A stretch of 36,633 bases of DNA, taken from Treponema sp. Lineage in GTDB: Bacteria > Spirochaetota > Spirochaetia > Treponematales > Treponemataceae. Positions 23,677 to 32,462 of this stretch are shown one piece after another; position 1 is the first letter of the stretch, and every line of letters starts with the position of its first letter. The position numbers and the translations under genes were made by a program. Below the pieces are notes generated by a model. The model did no database searches. It was not told the origin of the DNA and saw only the letters and a program-made list of their open reading frames with translations. Where the stretch lies: contig JAEETM010000035.1 in NCBI GenBank assembly GCA_016290335.1, forward strand, positions 1-36,633, given 5' to 3'.

Positions 23677-24666
23677 ATGAGCGAAGTTTTATTGAGTGTA
23701 CAGGATTTACATACGGCTTTTACCACCGATAAGGGAGAGGTTCAGGCTGTAAACGGAATCTCCTTTGATTTGGATGCGGGCGAGATTCTTGGAATTGTAG
23801 GGGAGTCGGGCTCTGGTAAAAGTGTTACTGCTTATTCCATTATGCAGATTCTGGCTGATAACGGCAGCATAAAAAGTGGAAAGGTTTTGTATAAGGGTAA
23901 GGATTTAGTTGGTTTTTCTTCTGATGAGATGAAAAGCTTTAGGGGAAAATGCTGTTCAATTATTTTCCAGGATCCTATGACCAGCCTTAATCCAGTTTTT
24001 ACAATAGGAAATCAGCTTAAGGAAGCAATCAAGCTGCATACAGATAAACGTGGCGATGAACTTAAAAAGCGTGCCGTAGAAATGCTTGAGCTTGTAGGAA
24101 TAAATGAACCGGAGCGGAGACTTAAGCAATATCCGTTTGAGCTTTCGGGCGGTATGAGGCAGAGAGTTATGATTGCCATGGCGCTTGCCTGCGAGCCTGA
24201 TATTCTTATTGCTGATGAGCCTACCACTGCGCTTGATGTTACCATTCAGGCACAGATTCTGGAAGAAATACAAAAGCTTCAGAAAAAAATGGGAATGGCT
24301 GTAATCCTCGTAACTCATGACTTGGGTGTAATTGCAAACCTTTGCGATGACATTATTGTTATGTACGGTGGCCGTGTTTGCGAGCGTGGTACTGCTGATG
24401 AAATCTTTTACAATTCAAAGCATGAATATACAAAAGGCTTGCTGAACTCTATACCTAATGCCAGCAATATGAATAAAAAGCTGGAACCAATTTCCGGCAC
24501 GCCAATAAATCTTCTTAATTTGCCAAAGGGCTGTTCTTTCTGTACCCGCTGTAAAAATGCAATGAAAATCTGTCTTAGCCAGCAGCCGGAAGAATTATAT
24601 ATAAACGAAAATCATATTGCCTCCTGCTGGATGAATGTAAAAGAAGCGCTGGAGGAAACAAAATGA
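23677..24666 (+). CDS. oppD: Oligopeptide ABC transporter ATP-binding protein OppD
   Basis: 329 residues from the ATG at 23677. The GTG codons at 23668 and 23671 form part of the AGGTGG ribosome site, so the later ATG is preferred. Walker A is GESGSGKS (42-49), the Q-loop QDPMTSLNP, the ABC signature LSGGMRQR, Walker B ILIADEPT, and the switch His lies in THDLG. The C-terminal extension has the cysteine pattern GCSFCTRCKNAMKIC seen in Opp/Dpp ATPases. It energises peptide import as a heterodimer with OppF. Its stop codon overlaps the oppF start (ATGA). Confidence 0.95.
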   Translation: MSEVLLSVQDLHTAFTTDKGEVQAVNGISFDLDAGEILGIVGESGSGKSVTAYSIMQILADNGSIKSGKVLYKGKDLVGFSSDEMKSFRGKCCSIIFQDPMTSLNPVFTIGNQLKEAIKLHTDKRGDELKKRAVEMLELVGINEPERRLKQYPFELSGGMRQRVMIAMALACEPDILIADEPTTALDVTIQAQILEEIQKLQKKMGMAVILVTHDLGVIANLCDDIIVMYGGRVCERGTADEIFYNSKHEYTKGLLNSIPNASNMNKKLEPISGTPINLLNLPKGCSFCTRCKNAMKICLSQQPEELYINENHIASCWMNVKEALEETK

Positions 24667-25631
24667 GCGAAAATAAAAGCGAAATAATACTTGATGTTCA
24701 GAATCTTAAAAAATATTTTCCGGTACGCTCTGGTTTTAAGAATCTTACGCTTAAGGCAGTTGATGGAGTTTCTTTTTCTATAGGTAAAGGTGAAACTCTT
24801 GGACTTGTAGGTGAGTCTGGCTGCGGTAAAACAACAGTCGGCAGGACTCTGCTTCATCTTTATAAACCCACTGACGGTAAGGTGATTTTCGAAGGCGAAG
24901 AGGTTACCGAAAAAAACATCAACGAAATGCGTAAAAAAATGCAGATGGTTTTCCAGGATCCTTATTCCTCACTTAATCCTCGAATGACCGTTGAAGATAT
25001 AATTGGGGAACCGCTTGATGTTCATCATCTTTATGCAAATAAGGCAGAAAGACGCGAAAAGGTTTTAAGTCTTATGGAACTTGTTGGTTTGAACTCCGAG
25101 CATGCTACCCGTTATGCACATGAGTTTTCCGGCGGACAGAGGCAGAGAATTGGTATTGCTAGGGCTCTGGCTGTAAAACCTGATTTTATTGTCTGTGACG
25201 AACCTGTTTCTGCTCTTGATGTTTCAATTCAGGCGCAGATAATCAATATGTTTGAAGAGCTGCAGGAAAAGCTTGGACTTTCTTATCTTTTTATTGCACA
25301 CGACTTGCTTGTAGTTCAGCATATTTCAAAGCGAATTGCCGTAATGTATCTGGGTAAGCTTGTAGAAATTGCAGATGCAGATGAGCTTTGTAATCATCCG
25401 ATTCATCCGTATTCAATAAGCCTTCTTTCCGCAGTACCAATTCCAGACCCTAAGATTGAGCGGAACAGAAAACGAATTGTGCTGGAAGGTGATGTTCCGA
25501 GTCCGCTTGCTATGCCGGAAGGGTGTCCGTTCAGAACAAGATGTAAGTATGCTAGCGAAAAGTGCAGTAAGGAAATGCCGCTTCTTACAGACAGAGGTAA
25601 CGGTCATTTTGCGGCGTGCCATAATGTATAG
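24663..25631 (+). CDS. oppF: Oligopeptide ABC transporter ATP-binding protein OppF
   Basis: 322 residues. Walker A is GESGCGKT (50-57), Q-loop QDPYSSLNP, signature FSGGQRQR, Walker [13 protein letters not shown], and the switch histidine lies in AHDLLV. The C terminus carries [15 protein letters not shown], the Opp/Dpp cysteine cluster. It pairs with OppD. The start overlaps the oppD stop, indicating coupled translation. Two palindromic repeats and a likely secondary promoter separate it from oppA. Confidence 0.95.
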   Translation: MSENKSEIILDVQNLKKYFPVRSGFKNLTLKAVDGVSFSIGKGETLGLVGESGCGKTTVGRTLLHLYKPTDGKVIFEGEEVTEKNINEMRKKMQMVFQDPYSSLNPRMTVEDIIGEPLDVHHLYANKAERREKVLSLMELVGLNSEHATRYAHEFSGGQRQRIGIARALAVKPDFIVCDEPVSALDVSIQAQIINMFEELQEKLGLSYLFIAHDLLVVQHISKRIAVMYLGKLVEIADADELCNHPIHPYSISLLSAVPIPDPKIERNRKRIVLEGDVPSPLAMPEGCPFRTRCKYASEKCSKEMPLLTDRGNGHFAACHNV

Positions 25632-25658
25632 TCATTGTCGCACTTGATGTGACAATCT
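25631..25658 (+). repeat. CTTGA-loop palindromic repeat before oppA, first copy
   Basis: Stem ATTGTCGCA/TGTGACAAT (one G-U pair) around CTTGA, with the shared GTC start and CT end. The GTC abuts the last base of the oppF stop codon. Confidence 0.8.
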
Positions 25659-25663
25659 ATAAT
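25635..25663 (+). promoter_or_regulatory. Candidate oppA promoter formed from a repeat copy
   Basis: TTGTCG (25635-25640) inside the first repeat, 17 bases, TATAAT (25658-25663) at its edge. The transcript would begin near 25670 at the second hairpin. The -35 matches consensus at four of six bases. Confidence 0.45.
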
Positions 25664-25667
25664 ATTA

Positions 25668-25695
25668 GTCATTCTCCGATACAATCGGAGAATCT
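25668..25695 (+). repeat. Palindromic repeat before oppA, second copy
   Basis: ATTCTCCGAT-ACA-ATCGGAGAAT (25671-25693) is a perfect 10-base-pair stem with the GTC and CT ends of the family but a different loop. The oppA SD AAGGAG (25697-25702) follows directly, so this hairpin would sit at the 5' end of an oppA message. Confidence 0.75.
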
Positions 25696-25709
25696 AAAGG
25701 AGATTTTTT

Positions 25710-27467
25710 ATGAAAAGAACAAACTTAATGTATGGAATGGCAATTGCTTCCATCATCCTTATGACTGGTTTGCTTGGTTGTAAAGATGAGAAAAAGAAGC
25801 AGCCGGCAGCTCAGCAGGTTGAAGAAATTAAAGTCAGACCTGCAACTGAGCTTGTAAGCAAATCATTTATTGACCCGGTAAAAGGCTGGTCAAAATATGA
25901 TAACCTTATTAAAGAAATCAAGGCAGAAACAAATTACGAAAGCAGAACAAAGAAAATGCACGAAGCAGAAGACATTCTTATGTCTAACTACTGTGTAATT
26001 CCTTTGTACTACTACAACGATGTTTACATGCAGAAGCCTTATGTAAGCGGAATCTACGCTAACGCATTTGCAACAAAGTTCTTTATGTATGCAAAAATGA
26101 GTAACGGTGCAAAAACTCTCCGAATCAATCTTGCTTCTGAGCCAGATTATCTTGACCCGGCTTTGAACTCATCTGTAGACGGTGCCTGTCTTGCTGCAAA
26201 TACATTCTCTGGTCTTTATACCTATAACGAAAAGGGTGTTACTGTTCCAGCCTGTGCAGAAGGCTATACAGTTTCTGATGACGGCTTAACTTACACTGTA
26301 ACCTTGAAAAAAGGCCTCAAATGGTCAGATGGTTCAGCTTTAACAGCCGCAGACTTTGAGTATTCCTGGAAGCGTGCAGTTGCTCCAGATACAGCAGCAG
26401 ACTACGAATATATGTTCTCCGGCTTTGACGGCTACGAGGATGGCAAGCTTAACGTAAAGGCTGTAAACGCTACAACCTTAAAGTTTGTTCTTTCTGCTCC
26501 ATGTGCTTATATTGAAGACTTAATGGCATTCCCAACCTTCTATCCTGTATGCAAAAAATATGTTGAATCTCATGCTACAAAAGAAAATCCTGGTGCTTGG
26601 TGTGCAGATGCAGGCTTTGTAAGTAACGGTGCTTATGTTTGTACAGGCTGGAAACACGATGTTTCTATGACTTATGAAAAGAATCCTTACTGGTACGATG
26701 CAGCTAACGTTACAGTTGAAAAGCTTGAGTTTATGCTTTCTGCTGATGATACAGCAATTTTTGCTGCTTACAATGCCGGAAACCTTGATTTTGCCGATTC
26801 AGTTCCAACTGATGAAATTGCAAAGCTTCTTGAAACAAAGAACTCTGAGTTCTATATCATTGACGAGCTTGGAACTTATTATGTTGCATTCAATGCAAAG
26901 AGCAGCCTCTTTAATGGTAAAACACCGGAACAGGCAGCCTGTATGCGTCAGGCATTCTCTCTGCTTGTTGACCGCGAATACATTGTAGAAAATATCGGAC
27001 AGACAGGCCAGGTTGCTGCAAACGCATTTATTCCTCTTGGAATGGCTGATGGTAACGGCGGTATATTTAAGTCAGAACCTGTTTCTCAGGGATATTATGA
27101 TCCAAGCGAAATCAACAAGAATCATGACCAGACTGTTGCAAAAGCAAAAGAACTTCTTATGGCTGCCGGCTTTAAGTTCGGGGCTGACGGCAAGCTTTCT
27201 GCTGAAACTCCAATTGTTATTGAATATCTTACAAATGAAAACTCTGGACACATTGCGGTTGCTGAATCAATGCAGCAGGATTTCTCAGCTGTAGGTATTA
27301 AGATGACCATTCAGGTTCAGGACTGGAACGTATTCCTCGAAGAACGCAAGAACGGTAATTTCGACATCGCCCGCGAAGGCTGGATTGCCGACTTTAACGA
27401 CCCAATCAACATGCTTGAAATGTGGATTTCTACTTCCGGCAACAACGACTGCCAGTTTGGTAGATAA
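25710..27467 (+). CDS. oppA: Oligopeptide-binding lipoprotein OppA with circularly permuted domain order
   Basis: 585 residues, SBP family 5. The lipoprotein signal ends LLGC (Cys24). Residues about 61-130 (KYDNLIKEIKAE, RTKKMHEAEDILM, VIPLYYYND, KFFMYAK) are the pattern that normally closes an OppA protein. The usual N-terminal start of the fold follows at about 135: TLRINLASEPDYLDPAL, then GLKWSDGSALTAADFEYSW and so on. The protein ends REGWIADFNDPINMLEMW...GNNDCQFGR, exactly where the missing C-terminal segment would join. Nothing resembling that segment lies downstream. The frame is open throughout, with a good SD and a terminator. Both ends of this fold belong to one lobe, so a permuted protein could fold. 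It should capture peptides at the outer face of the inner membrane for OppBCDF. Misassembly or decay remains possible. Confidence 0.9.
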   Translation: MKRTNLMYGMAIASIILMTGLLGCKDEKKKQPAAQQVEEIKVRPATELVSKSFIDPVKGWSKYDNLIKEIKAETNYESRTKKMHEAEDILMSNYCVIPLYYYNDVYMQKPYVSGIYANAFATKFFMYAKMSNGAKTLRINLASEPDYLDPALNSSVDGACLAANTFSGLYTYNEKGVTVPACAEGYTVSDDGLTYTVTLKKGLKWSDGSALTAADFEYSWKRAVAPDTAADYEYMFSGFDGYEDGKLNVKAVNATTLKFVLSAPCAYIEDLMAFPTFYPVCKKYVESHATKENPGAWCADAGFVSNGAYVCTGWKHDVSMTYEKNPYWYDAANVTVEKLEFMLSADDTAIFAAYNAGNLDFADSVPTDEIAKLLETKNSEFYIIDELGTYYVAFNAKSSLFNGKTPEQAACMRQAFSLLVDREYIVENIGQTGQVAANAFIPLGMADGNGGIFKSEPVSQGYYDPSEINKNHDQTVAKAKELLMAAGFKFGADGKLSAETPIVIEYLTNENSGHIAVAESMQQDFSAVGIKMTIQVQDWNVFLEERKNGNFDIAREGWIADFNDPINMLEMWISTSGNNDCQFGR

Positions 27468-27478
27468 TTTTACCAGAA

Positions 27479-27506
27479 GTCATTGTCGGGCTTGACCCGA
27501 TAATCT
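27479..27506 (+). repeat. CTTGA-loop palindromic repeat after oppA
   Basis: Stem ATTGTCGGG/CCCGATAAT (one G-U pair) around CTTGA with GTC and CT ends. It begins 12 bases after the oppA stop and directly precedes its terminator. Confidence 0.82.
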
Positions 27507-27512
27507 GTAAAG

Positions 27513-27550
27513 CACCCTGAGATTTCATTAGAAGTCTCGGGGTGTTTTTT
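27513..27550 (+). terminator. Rho-independent terminator of the opp operon
   Basis: A 14-base-pair stem (27513-27526 with 27531-27544, two G-U pairs) closes an ATTA loop and runs into six Ts (27545-27550). Confidence 0.9.
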
Positions 27551-27632
27551 ATTTAACAAAAGGAGTTTTACCCCCATCTGTTTTTCTGCAGCCGGAGTAT
27601 AATTATAAAAAACAAAATAACACGAGGTGATT

Positions 27633-29720
27633 ATGAAAAAGCTGACATTAACATTATTTGCCGGTCTCACAGTTTTATTCGGCGTTCTTTTATGCGTGAG
27701 TGTGATAGGGTGTGGAAATAGTGCTGGTGGAGATCCAGAACAAACGCAGGATGATGAAAATGAAATTAAAATAGAACCTTATTACGGTGAAGCAACATAT
27801 GATAAATCAACAAAAACTGTAAAGTTTCCAGCAGAATGGAAAAACTTTCAGCTTCCTTTGACTGAAGCAAAAGATAAATATATTTGTGTGGAATACAGTA
27901 ATCTTAAGGGCGGAATTACATTATATGTGCATTATGACGATGGTGATAATAACTATGATAATGACGGAAACCCATACACTCAGGAATCATTTGTTTCTTA
28001 TAAAGATAAGATTTATCTGGAATTAGAAGAATTTAAATATATAAGTTCGAAGAAAATTAGAATCAAGTTTTTGTCTATAACACCTGCAGCAGAAGTTACA
28101 ATAAACAAAATATATTTTACAGGTGAAAAAATTGAAAATAAATCCCCTATAATTGATAAAAAATCAGACGAAAATGCTGTAGCATTCGACAATACAATTT
28201 CTTCAATCAATTTTGTAAAAGATATGGGTGTCGGTTTTAATCTTGGAAACTGTTATGAAGCCCATAAATCTATGAATGATCCTGCTGATATTTATTTGGG
28301 ATGGGATGGTCATGAATATTGGGCTGAACCAGATATGTCTGAAAAGGTAATAGAATCTTTGGGTGAAAAGTTTGGAAAAGATGATTCAGGAAAATCAAAT
28401 GCAAAAACAATCCGTATTCCAGTAACCTGGTATAATCATATTATTGACGATAAATATACAATTGATCCGTACTGGATGGAAAACGTAAAAAAGGCAGTGG
28501 ATTATGCTTTAGCACTTGATTATTATGTAATCATTAATTCTCATCATGATACACCGGAAACTCATGAACCATTAAAATATCATGAAGGATATATTCTTAG
28601 AGATACTCCGGAAGATATTGCTGAATCAGAGCGTTTCTTAAAAGCAATTTGGGAACAGATTTGTAAAGCATTCAATAATTCTTACGATGAACATCTCATT
28701 TTTGAAACTATGAACGAACCTCTTAATTCTGATGATCAGCATTGGGGAGTTGATAAAAACTGTGAATTGTGTTTAAAGGAAGCAGAACTCAATAATCGTT
28801 TTAATCAGCTTGTTCTTGATACAATCCGGGCGAGTGGTGGAAACAATGCTAAACGTTTTGTGATGATTCCAAATGTTGGTTGTGACAGAGATAGTGGTCT
28901 GGATGAAGTATTTAAAATGCCAAAAGATAAAGAAACGGCAACTGACAAATTGATTCTTACTGTACACTGGTATCCGTTGGATATTGGTCATTTATGGAAA
29001 ACTGAATCCTGGGATTTACAAATGATGGATGATATTTTCTCAGATTTGAACAAGAACTTTGTTGAAAAAGGTATTCCTGTTGTTATTGGTGAAGTTGGAC
29101 CTTCAGAGGGTAATTTTGAAAATCTAGTTCAAGGAAAATCTGAAGAAGAAAAAAATCTTGAAGCACTCAAACCATTAAGCGATTTAGCTAAGTATGCAGG
29201 GAAGTATAATATGTCTATCATCATCTTCCATCTGAGTGATTTAATGCGTACAATCAACGGAAAATACCTTCCGGAGTATCTTGTTGAAGACTGGAGTAAT
29301 CAAGATGAAATTGGAAATACAATGGAAATTGGATTTGATGATTATTGGGTACAAGAAGATGAAGTTTCATTCAATAAAGCTACAGGTACTGTCAGTTTTA
29401 AAAAACAGTATGCTGATTTTTCTTTAAATCCCGAATACGAAGCAAAGGATAAGTATATCTGTCTGGAATATGAAAATCTGAAAGGTGAAATTACATTATT
29501 TGCAGCTTATGATGAAGGCGATAACAACTGGTATAATGAAGGAAATCCATATGATTCAGTCACATTTGTTTCTTCCAAAACAAAAGTTTATCTTGGATTA
29601 GACGAATCTAAAATGACGGCCTCTAAAAAACTGAAAATCAAATTACAATGCAGAAGTGAAAATGGAGAGGCAGAAGTAAAAATCAACAGAATCTATTTTA
29701 CATCAGGAGATTCCGATTAG
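27633..29720 (+). CDS. Lipoprotein GH5 family glycoside hydrolase flanked by two related beta-modules
   Basis: 695 residues from the ATG at 27633 (AGGTGAT just upstream; the GTG at 27627 lies in that SD). The signal peptide ends in lipobox VIGC (Cys27). A GH5-type TIM barrel spans about 185-580. The catalytic acid/base Glu362 is in ETMNEPL, the likely nucleophile Glu487 in VIGEVGPS, and GFNLGNCYE and SHHDTP are other GH5 landmarks. It should cut beta-1,4-glucan or a related plant polysaccharide at the cell surface or in the periplasm. Two homologous modules flank the barrel at about 50-165 and 590-690, sharing AKDKYIC-EY-NLKG-ITL, Y-(D/E)GDNN and NRIYFT or NKIYFT. I do not recognise them as a named carbohydrate-binding family. 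A two-component pair follows 60 bases downstream. Confidence 0.87.
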   Translation: MKKLTLTLFAGLTVLFGVLLCVSVIGCGNSAGGDPEQTQDDENEIKIEPYYGEATYDKSTKTVKFPAEWKNFQLPLTEAKDKYICVEYSNLKGGITLYVHYDDGDNNYDNDGNPYTQESFVSYKDKIYLELEEFKYISSKKIRIKFLSITPAAEVTINKIYFTGEKIENKSPIIDKKSDENAVAFDNTISSINFVKDMGVGFNLGNCYEAHKSMNDPADIYLGWDGHEYWAEPDMSEKVIESLGEKFGKDDSGKSNAKTIRIPVTWYNHIIDDKYTIDPYWMENVKKAVDYALALDYYVIINSHHDTPETHEPLKYHEGYILRDTPEDIAESERFLKAIWEQICKAFNNSYDEHLIFETMNEPLNSDDQHWGVDKNCELCLKEAELNNRFNQLVLDTIRASGGNNAKRFVMIPNVGCDRDSGLDEVFKMPKDKETATDKLILTVHWYPLDIGHLWKTESWDLQMMDDIFSDLNKNFVEKGIPVVIGEVGPSEGNFENLVQGKSEEEKNLEALKPLSDLAKYAGKYNMSIIIFHLSDLMRTINGKYLPEYLVEDWSNQDEIGNTMEIGFDDYWVQEDEVSFNKATGTVSFKKQYADFSLNPEYEAKDKYICLEYENLKGEITLFAAYDEGDNNWYNEGNPYDSVTFVSSKTKVYLGLDESKMTASKKLKIKLQCRSENGEAEVKINRIYFTSGDSD

Positions 29721-29780
29721 ATTCTTGTTAGCAACTGGAAAAGTCAATAAAATATAATTACGAGAAGATTTGTTTTTTGT

Positions 29781-31844
29781 TTGATGATTCTAACCGTTCT
29801 TCCTCTTGCCGGTGTTTTTGCGCAGACAAAATCTGTTTATTCAGATTTCCCGGATTATGAGCTGAAAACAAAAATCAACGGCGATGAAAAGTTTGATTTT
29901 CTGGAGCTTTATTCTGAACGCAAAAAATCAACGCGGTTAGTGTGCGTTAACAAAAATAAACCTTCTGAGTATTCCGTGCTTTTTGAAAACCGTGCAAAAC
30001 AGGATTACAGTTTTACCGCAATGTTTTACAGCAAAAAATCGGACACATTATATTTTCATATTGTGGCAAGTCCTGCGCCTGTTAACAGTTATGTTGTTTA
30101 TTATGATGCAGGACTTTATTCGTTCAGCAGGAAGAACGGTGTTTTTTCAAAAGATGATTGCAAACGTTATTATGTTCCTGAGAAATGGATTTTTGATTTT
30201 GTAAAAGATGCTTTTCTTAAAAAAGGTGATTATGCGGGCTTTGTAGATTTTGTCAGCTCAATTTCTGATTCATGCGAGAAAAAGCTGTGCGTTACAGATG
30301 ATGACGGCAAATTACTTTATGATGAAAATGCTGCTGAATACATCTGGAAAAACAATCTTTATTCTTCGGATTCTTTTGCCTTTTTGAATAAGTATTTAAA
30401 GCGGGTAGAAAAGGGTGCTGTTACTGAAAAATCAGCCTTTACGTTAAACGGCTGCCCTGAGCTTAAAGATTCTGCCTGCAAAGATACCCTGAACGTTACT
30501 AATTTTGTACAGAGTGATGACGGCATCTGGTTTATAAATGAAAAATCGCTTCCTGTAGAAAACACTGATAATAATGGAAACAAATATACAAAATGGGAAA
30601 CTCAATATTTAACTCCATATCTGCTTGAAGATAAAAACGGTAATCTTGTACATCAACAACCTGAAGCAATAAAACAGTTTAAAATTTGTCCAATAATAAG
30701 TGAGCCAGATGAGGTAGATAAGGGCTTTTTCGTTTATAACGGCTGGCTTTTAATGCGCGATATGGATGGACAGACTTTTTGTGCATATAAAAATGGAGAG
30801 TTTCTCAGTAAGCCAAGTTATTCACAGATGATTTCGTTTTTGAGTGAATTAAATAAGCCTGTTGAAAAAAATGAGCTAAAGGTTGAGAAAAATCCAGCAA
30901 CTCCAACACATCAAGTAATTCAAAAATCACAAGAGCCGGTTGAATCAGAACCTGAAATTTCATTACAGGAAAGTTTAATCTCCGAATCGCAAATTGAAGA
31001 TTCTGTACAACCAGACACTTCATCTTCAATCAACATTTGGTTTCTAATTTCAATAATCTTATTTCTTCTTCTTGCAGCTGCAATCGTCATCATCATCACC
31101 CTGCATTCAAAAAAATACGAGCAGCACTTAAACAAAAAGGATAAGCGTCTCATCTTCACAATTCAAAACAATGAACGCACAAAAATCTCTCGCGACCTTC
31201 ACGATTCAGTAGTTCAGACTGTAAGGGCAATCCGCACCGATGTAGAAATGCTTAAAGTTCAGCCGGAAGAAGTTGTAAAACAGCAGCAAATCATCAAAGA
31301 AATTACAGACAGCGTGTTTCTTTTGCGAAATATCTGCTACAACCTGAGTCCTGCAGAAATTAGTGTTGCCGAAAACTCTGGCGGAAAAGGTGGCACCACA
31401 AATCATCTTGAACTGCTTTCTGTAATAGACACCCTTTGCAAGCAGTTTTCACAAAAAACTAAAATCCCTTGTACCATCAATACCGACACAAACTTTTACA
31501 TCCCGATTTTTACACTTGAAGTTTCAAAATACGTTATCCGCGTAATTCAGGAAATCCTGTCGAATATAGAAAAACATTCGTTTGCAACTTCGGTGAGCAT
31601 TCTAATAAGCAACGAGCAACTGGAAGAAAAGGAAATGCTTAAGCTTGTTGTAATTGATGATGGAATTGGCTGCGAGCAGAGCGAAATGACAAAAAACAAG
31701 CATCATTTTGGCGTGCGGAATATTATTGAAAATATAAACCTGGCAGGCGGTAAGGTTGAGTTTTATACAAAACCAAACGAAGGAATGAACATTGTACTAA
31801 AAGTGCCGTGTTCGCGTGCTTTAAAAGAGGACAGTTCAAAATGA
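29781..31844 (+). CDS. Membrane sensor histidine kinase, NarL/DegS type (start codon uncertain)
   Basis: 687 residues if started at the TTG at 29781 (next in-frame ATG 29784). Upstream codons back to a stop at 29748 encode TRRFVFC in frame, completing a proper signal peptide ahead of LMILTVLPLAGVFAQ. No ATG, GTG or TTG opens that part; ACG at 29760 sits where an ATG would be expected. An unrecognised extracytoplasmic domain (about 20-410) precedes one membrane helix (418-441). The HisKA_3 phosphoacceptor His474 lies in ISRDLHDSVVQT and the HATPase ends VIDDGIG...HHFGVRNI. The cognate regulator overlaps its stop (ATGA). Position after the GH5 gene suggests carbohydrate sensing, which is inference. 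Confidence 0.85.
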   Translation: MMILTVLPLAGVFAQTKSVYSDFPDYELKTKINGDEKFDFLELYSERKKSTRLVCVNKNKPSEYSVLFENRAKQDYSFTAMFYSKKSDTLYFHIVASPAPVNSYVVYYDAGLYSFSRKNGVFSKDDCKRYYVPEKWIFDFVKDAFLKKGDYAGFVDFVSSISDSCEKKLCVTDDDGKLLYDENAAEYIWKNNLYSSDSFAFLNKYLKRVEKGAVTEKSAFTLNGCPELKDSACKDTLNVTNFVQSDDGIWFINEKSLPVENTDNNGNKYTKWETQYLTPYLLEDKNGNLVHQQPEAIKQFKICPIISEPDEVDKGFFVYNGWLLMRDMDGQTFCAYKNGEFLSKPSYSQMISFLSELNKPVEKNELKVEKNPATPTHQVIQKSQEPVESEPEISLQESLISESQIEDSVQPDTSSSINIWFLISIILFLLLAAAIVIIITLHSKKYEQHLNKKDKRLIFTIQNNERTKISRDLHDSVVQTVRAIRTDVEMLKVQPEEVVKQQQIIKEITDSVFLLRNICYNLSPAEISVAENSGGKGGTTNHLELLSVIDTLCKQFSQKTKIPCTINTDTNFYIPIFTLEVSKYVIRVIQEILSNIEKHSFATSVSILISNEQLEEKEMLKLVVIDDGIGCEQSEMTKNKHHFGVRNIIENINLAGGKVEFYTKPNEGMNIVLKVPCSRALKEDSSK

Positions 31845-32449
31845 CACACAATCTTTTTATAGTTGACGACCATTTTATGCTCCGAAAAGGAATTGCCGCT
31901 TATCTGGAAGAAAAAACTTTCTGGAGAATTACCGGAACCTTTGCAGATTCAAAATCCTGCCTGGAAGAATTGAATAGGGCTGCATCTGAGCTTCCCGAAA
32001 TTATCATAATCGACATACAGCTGGGAAAAGAATCAGGTTTTGAGCTTGTTAGTCGTATCAAACTTAAGTTTCCCCAAATAAAAGTCGTAATCTATTCAAT
32101 GTTCGATACTCTGGGCTTTAAGCTGCAGGCAAAAGATTTAGGTGCCCAAGGTTTTATTTCCAAGGCCAGCAGTGACGAAAAGCTTGTTGCCTGCCTGAAT
32201 ACCGTAAAAAATGGTGGAAGCTACTACGAAGAAAATGACCTGTCCATTCAAAAAGAGCTTGATTCTATCGTCCCTTTCCTAAAAGAAAATGAACGCCGGG
32301 TTTTCGAGCTTGTCTTACAGGGCAAATCCAATGAGCAAATTAAAGACGAGCTTTTTCTGGGGCTTCATACCGTAGAAAATTATGTTAGCTATATTTTGAA
32401 TATTTCAAATTGTAAAAACCGTAAACAGCTGATTGAAAAGTTCTGCTAA
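31841..32449 (+). CDS. NarL/LuxR-type response regulator
   Basis: 202 residues from the ATG at 31841, which overlaps the kinase stop by four bases; an in-frame GTG at 31808 is less likely. The receiver has DDH (9-11), phosphoacceptor Asp58 in IIIDIQLG, and FISKASS with the conserved Lys. The C-terminal LuxR helix-turn-helix reads NERRVFELVLQGKSNEQIKDEL followed by GLHTVENYVS. With the upstream kinase it forms a phosphorelay that binds DNA. The adjacent GH5 gene is a natural candidate target; no binding site could be identified. Confidence 0.92.
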   Translation: MTHNLFIVDDHFMLRKGIAAYLEEKTFWRITGTFADSKSCLEELNRAASELPEIIIIDIQLGKESGFELVSRIKLKFPQIKVVIYSMFDTLGFKLQAKDLGAQGFISKASSDEKLVACLNTVKNGGSYYEENDLSIQKELDSIVPFLKENERRVFELVLQGKSNEQIKDELFLGLHTVENYVSYILNISNCKNRKQLIEKFC

Positions 32450-32462
32450 AAGAAAATCTTTT

